Below are positions 6,301 to 7,388 of a stretch of DNA of 7,388 nt, in pieces. The DNA comes from DYCT01 sp051875715 (lineage in GTDB: Bacteria > Bacteroidota > Bacteroidia > Bacteroidales > Bacteroidaceae): positions 1 through 7,388 of the forward strand of contig JBJEHD010000085.1 of assembly GCA_051875715.1 (NCBI GenBank), read 5' to 3'. Position 1 is the first letter of the stretch. Every line of letters begins with the position of its first letter. The notes under the pieces are model-generated. The model did not search any database, was not told the origin of the DNA, and was given only the letters and a program-made list of their open reading frames with translations. A program made the position numbers and the translations under genes.

Positions 6301-6919
6301 TGGAAGCGTCATACCATCCGTTGATGACATCCTCGGTCAGATGGTTGTTGTACACTGTTTCGTCCAGTTGGGCCGCACCGAAGTCCCACACATCGGTCCG
6401 TCCGTCCGACTCCTGCGTCACCACCGCCTTGACGAGGATGACCGGGACGTACACCGTGCCCGGGAAGGAGACCTTCAGCGTCGTGGCCTCTCCCCGATAC
6501 GCAAAGTCCAGCGTACCCTGGTCTTCGTGGTAGCACAGGGCCGTCTGCGCCTCTTGCGTACCCACCACCGTGCCACCGGCGTCGGTCACGGTCATGGCGC
6601 CGGCCGCGCTGTAGTGGCACGCACCAATCTGCAGATTCACACTGCCGGCCACGCCGATTTCCAACACATTGGTCGCCCCGAAGGCAAAACCATGCTGGGC
6701 ACCGTTGAAACTGAATGCATTCTGATTGACCACCACCCGGAAAAAGCCGTTGGTGTAGTTCACATTGCCAGCCACATCCGTCGGGATGATGGAGCCGTCT
6801 TGAAGACTAAGCGTGTAGTCTTCGCCCTTCACGGGAACATCCGGAAGAATTGTTGTCTGCGCCTGCACACCCAGATACGAGCCCAAGCACAGCAGCATGA
6901 GAAAAATTCTGTTCTTCAT
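3305..6919 (-). CDS. Large secreted multidomain pectinesterase (CE8) with C-terminal sorting-like domain
   Basis: The product is 1204 residues. I chose ATG 6919 over an in-frame ATG at 6952, because MKNRIFLMLLCLGSYLGVQA is a clean signal peptide with cleavage expected at A20|Q21. Residues 21-165 and about 635-716 are beta-rich modules of similar style (GSVNLQIG / DKLTVSYYY). Stretches with WDF at 178-180 and 608-610 start jelly-roll-like regions, and about 352-600 is a row of transthyretin/fn3-like beta sandwiches (GGTYEASLPMGHTY, AGTYTVQLEPGVPY). Residues 722-1100 form the CE8 right-handed beta-helix that demethylates pectin: GNYEE (760-764), GRQDSFYG (932-939), GATDYLFG (954-961) and YFGRPW (1023-1028). 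Matching plant and Erwinia enzymes, D935 is the acid/base, D957 the nucleophile, and R1026 and W1028 line the site. The oxyanion glutamine appears replaced by A912. Residues 1138-1204 (VYAADGTLVKLF, SGLWLVRVNQQTVKVAVR) resemble the type IX secretion C-terminal domain. It acts outside the cell on plant pectin. No partner genes lie in the window. Confidence 0.93.
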   Translation of the reverse strand: MKNRIFLMLLCLGSYLGVQAQTTILPDVPVKGEDYTLSLQDGSIIPTDVAGNVNYTNGFFRVVVNQNAFSFNGAQHGFAFGATNVLEIGVAGSVNLQIGACHYSAAGAMTVTDAGGTVVGTQEAQTALCYHEDQGTLDFAYRGEATTLKVSFPGTVYVPVILVKAVVTQESDGRTDVWDFGAAQLDETVYNNHLTEDVINGWYDASIEVGSTNNVLPSSWKAGILSWTGGKNDRLRTANTNLTRYDNKNAVTIEGQTLTGYIYVNGAAQTSRYLSLELNEDDEVMLYCSSQNGTGKINFVYVADPTKQTDLGSAPTAGTLLTFAAKQAGTYKIYDTEDKPSYYRVLRKPAVYARVHGAVSADASLAEGYGVVFANEAGKEWTATVSGGTYEASLPMGHTYALSLANANGYVISNGTSLAVEEADVVRDVVVSKVDLCTVSGAINGLGESISRLQLAYIPAEERVYVPEPAIDATAGTYTVQLEPGVPYVVVAQGVNDYELTVQAITAAGDQTMDLTFEPKPRYAVTLEAQGLTAEQKATLQATFTNLHEEGYVYAFASLDGVTLRNGVYAVELSGLEAYPLEQALTSNLKVDGKAVSKPVQFKTVTEWDFADRDITASDTYYKGMALAGGVKNEKAKGHLVAGNGASVVVPAQKGDKLTVSYYYAANFSINGGEAVTTASGSTSKVEKVVYQNEAEGGVTITFAATSYVTNIRVDKVVPFAATLTVGQGKDYASINEALDAVRGMERPNNERVTLLIEPGNYEEMLVVDVPNISLVNAAAVPSIALKDKGVNIDANAVRITSYYGHGYSYYSMANNQKWNAEVLAVNKENGYLSYENKGSGSTNGSYWNATVVVTADGFEAENIIFENSFNQYVSAKEADDVVVEWETGGKGVRPTTAGSTDVQNKSFVERAAALALVGSDKVVLYNCRVIGRQDSFYGGDGVRVAVYKGVMMGATDYLFGEMTAVFYQSQLAMNTSEDKNDVSYITAGKQNSGRGYLMYECTVTSAEPETETASAYRSKPGYFGRPWQPNTTETVFYNTTIETSNSPGYDGQSLIVPAGWNNTLSGESPYCVEYGTKELSGVDNTSKRVSWAGVLTEPKLADGTDITLLNFTKGNDGWDPFPALIERGLSISQTEQADATFRLRHTDGLVSLEGLGQEALVAVYAADGTLVKLFQVDGEASFRLGSGLWLVRVNQQTVKVAVR

Positions 6920-7200
6920 AGTTTGATTCGTTGATGTTATTTCACCAAACAAAGAACGATGTTTCCCGCCAATCGCATGTGTATTTTCTTTTCGTTATTG
7001 TATAAAATATGATTATATGCCCCTTTCCGCCGCCCATTGCGCCTCACGCCTCCCCCGTCAGCCGGAAACCCCGTGTTCACACACGGCGTATCTTTCTGCC
7101 ACGGAAACCCCAATTTCCCCAGCAATTAGACATCTTGTGCGCGAAAACGGAGCGTCTTTTGTGAAAGAACATTAAATATCGCCTCCCGACGGCCAAAATG
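6920..7200. other. Upstream region of the pectinesterase gene
   Basis: No gene is seen in these 281 bases. The first 100 bases are AT-rich and should contain the minus-strand promoter, but I could not find a good TTTG / TAnnTTTG pair. Further up, CGGAAACCCC occurs twice in the same orientation (7063-7072 and 7102-7111, 39 bases apart). Between them is a small hairpin CCGTGT-TCAC-ACACGG (7071-7086). These lie 144-192 bases upstream of the start and are candidate regulator sites. Confidence 0.45.
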
Positions 7201-7232
7201 TTTGGAGCGTATACTTGAAACCCCTACATTTG
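7201..7232 (+). promoter_or_regulatory. Consensus Bacteroides promoter
   Basis: TTTG at 7201-7204 and TACATTTG at 7225-7232 are exact matches to the -33 TTTG and -7 TAnnTTTG elements of the Bacteroides primary sigma factor. The 20-base spacer falls in the usual 19-21 range. Transcription should start around 7238-7241, pointing right. It is the best promoter in the window. Confidence 0.85.
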
Positions 7233-7238
7233 CATCGT

Positions 7239-7305
7239 GATTTTTTTCATAGTATTAGATTTAAGGTTAACAAAGGTTGGAGTACAGCGGTACTCCTTTT
7301 TTTTT
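7239..7305 (+). ncRNA. Putative short transcript: small RNA or attenuated leader
   Basis: The predicted start (about 7239) and the end of the T-run at 7305 define an RNA of about 65-70 bases. It opens with a T7 run, then an A/T-rich single-stranded region containing GGTTAACAAAGGTTGG, then a terminator hairpin. There is no start codon or usable reading frame between promoter and terminator. Transcription would end about 70 bases before an ATG at 7377 that begins MRKR at the window edge. The unit is therefore either a stand-alone small RNA or a leader controlling a gene to the right. I do not recognise it as a named Rfam family. The 5' end is an estimate from the promoter. Confidence 0.5.
7279..7305 (+). 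terminator. Strong intrinsic terminator
   Basis: GGAGTAC (7279-7285) pairs with GTACTCC (7290-7296) around the loop AGCG, followed directly by nine T (7297-7305). This is a textbook Rho-independent terminator on the + strand, 47 bases after the -7 box of the promoter at 7201-7232. Confidence 0.92.
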
Positions 7306-7388
7306 GCCCTTACCTCTCCCCCTCCATCGTTTTCGGCTCAGTAGCTATTCAGTGTGGATAGGCGTAAAGTTTAGCAATGCGAAAGAGA

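Noticed and set aside
5726..6934. 402-residue open frame on the + strand, antisense to the 5' part of the pectinesterase
   Set aside because: Same reason: low-complexity Arg/His-rich translation with no start signals, overlapping the secreted protein's signal peptide on the other strand.
6920..6952. Upstream in-frame ATG for the pectinesterase at 6952
   Set aside because: It would add 11 polar residues in front of a standard signal peptide; the ATG at 6919 is the natural start.

Overview
The window comes from a member of the Bacteroidales. Four things point there: the fumarate reductase sequences, starts lacking strong Shine-Dalgarno sites, promoters of the TTTG / TAnnTTTG type, and a large secreted multidomain pectinesterase with a type IX-like C-terminal domain. 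The core genes are clearly GC-rich. That fits a GC-rich Bacteroidaceae or Prevotellaceae relative, but I cannot name the species.

Positions 1-1039 hold the end of a respiratory operon on the + strand. The last codons of the flavoprotein subunit (frdA/sdhA) are followed 37 bases later by the complete iron-sulfur subunit (frdB/sdhB). Two GC-rich hairpins follow, and the second has a run of six T, making it a convincing intrinsic terminator.

Positions 1040-3304 are an accessory stretch with a different look. It holds an AT-rich gene for a small membrane-anchored protein of unknown function (1333-1797) and a non-coding stretch with a tandem 11-bp repeat. A Bacteroides-type -7 box then leads into a wrecked ATPase gene of the AAA_14/DUF4143 type (2244-2944), whose middle has been deleted. 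Next come a possible 30-residue mini-ORF on the minus strand, two copies of a perfect 20-bp palindrome, and a long hairpin terminator that ends transcription from the gene to its right.

Positions 3305-6919 on the minus strand encode one large secreted protein of 1204 residues. It has a signal peptide, about 700 residues of beta-rich accessory modules, a CE8 pectin methylesterase beta-helix and a sorting-type C-terminal domain. One normally conserved catalytic-site glutamine appears to be alanine. No SusC/SusD pair, regulator or other pectin gene lies inside the window.

Positions 6920-7388 are intergenic. They contain a textbook Bacteroides promoter on the + strand (7201-7232), followed within about 75 bases by a strong intrinsic terminator (7279-7305). 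This layout fits a small RNA or an attenuated leader for a gene that begins at or beyond the right edge. The rest of the window is ordinary respiratory metabolism, polysaccharide degradation and a decayed accessory island. I found no convincing new multi-gene system; the items most worth checking are the promoter-terminator unit, the palindrome pair with its mini-ORF, and the active-site substitution in the pectinesterase.
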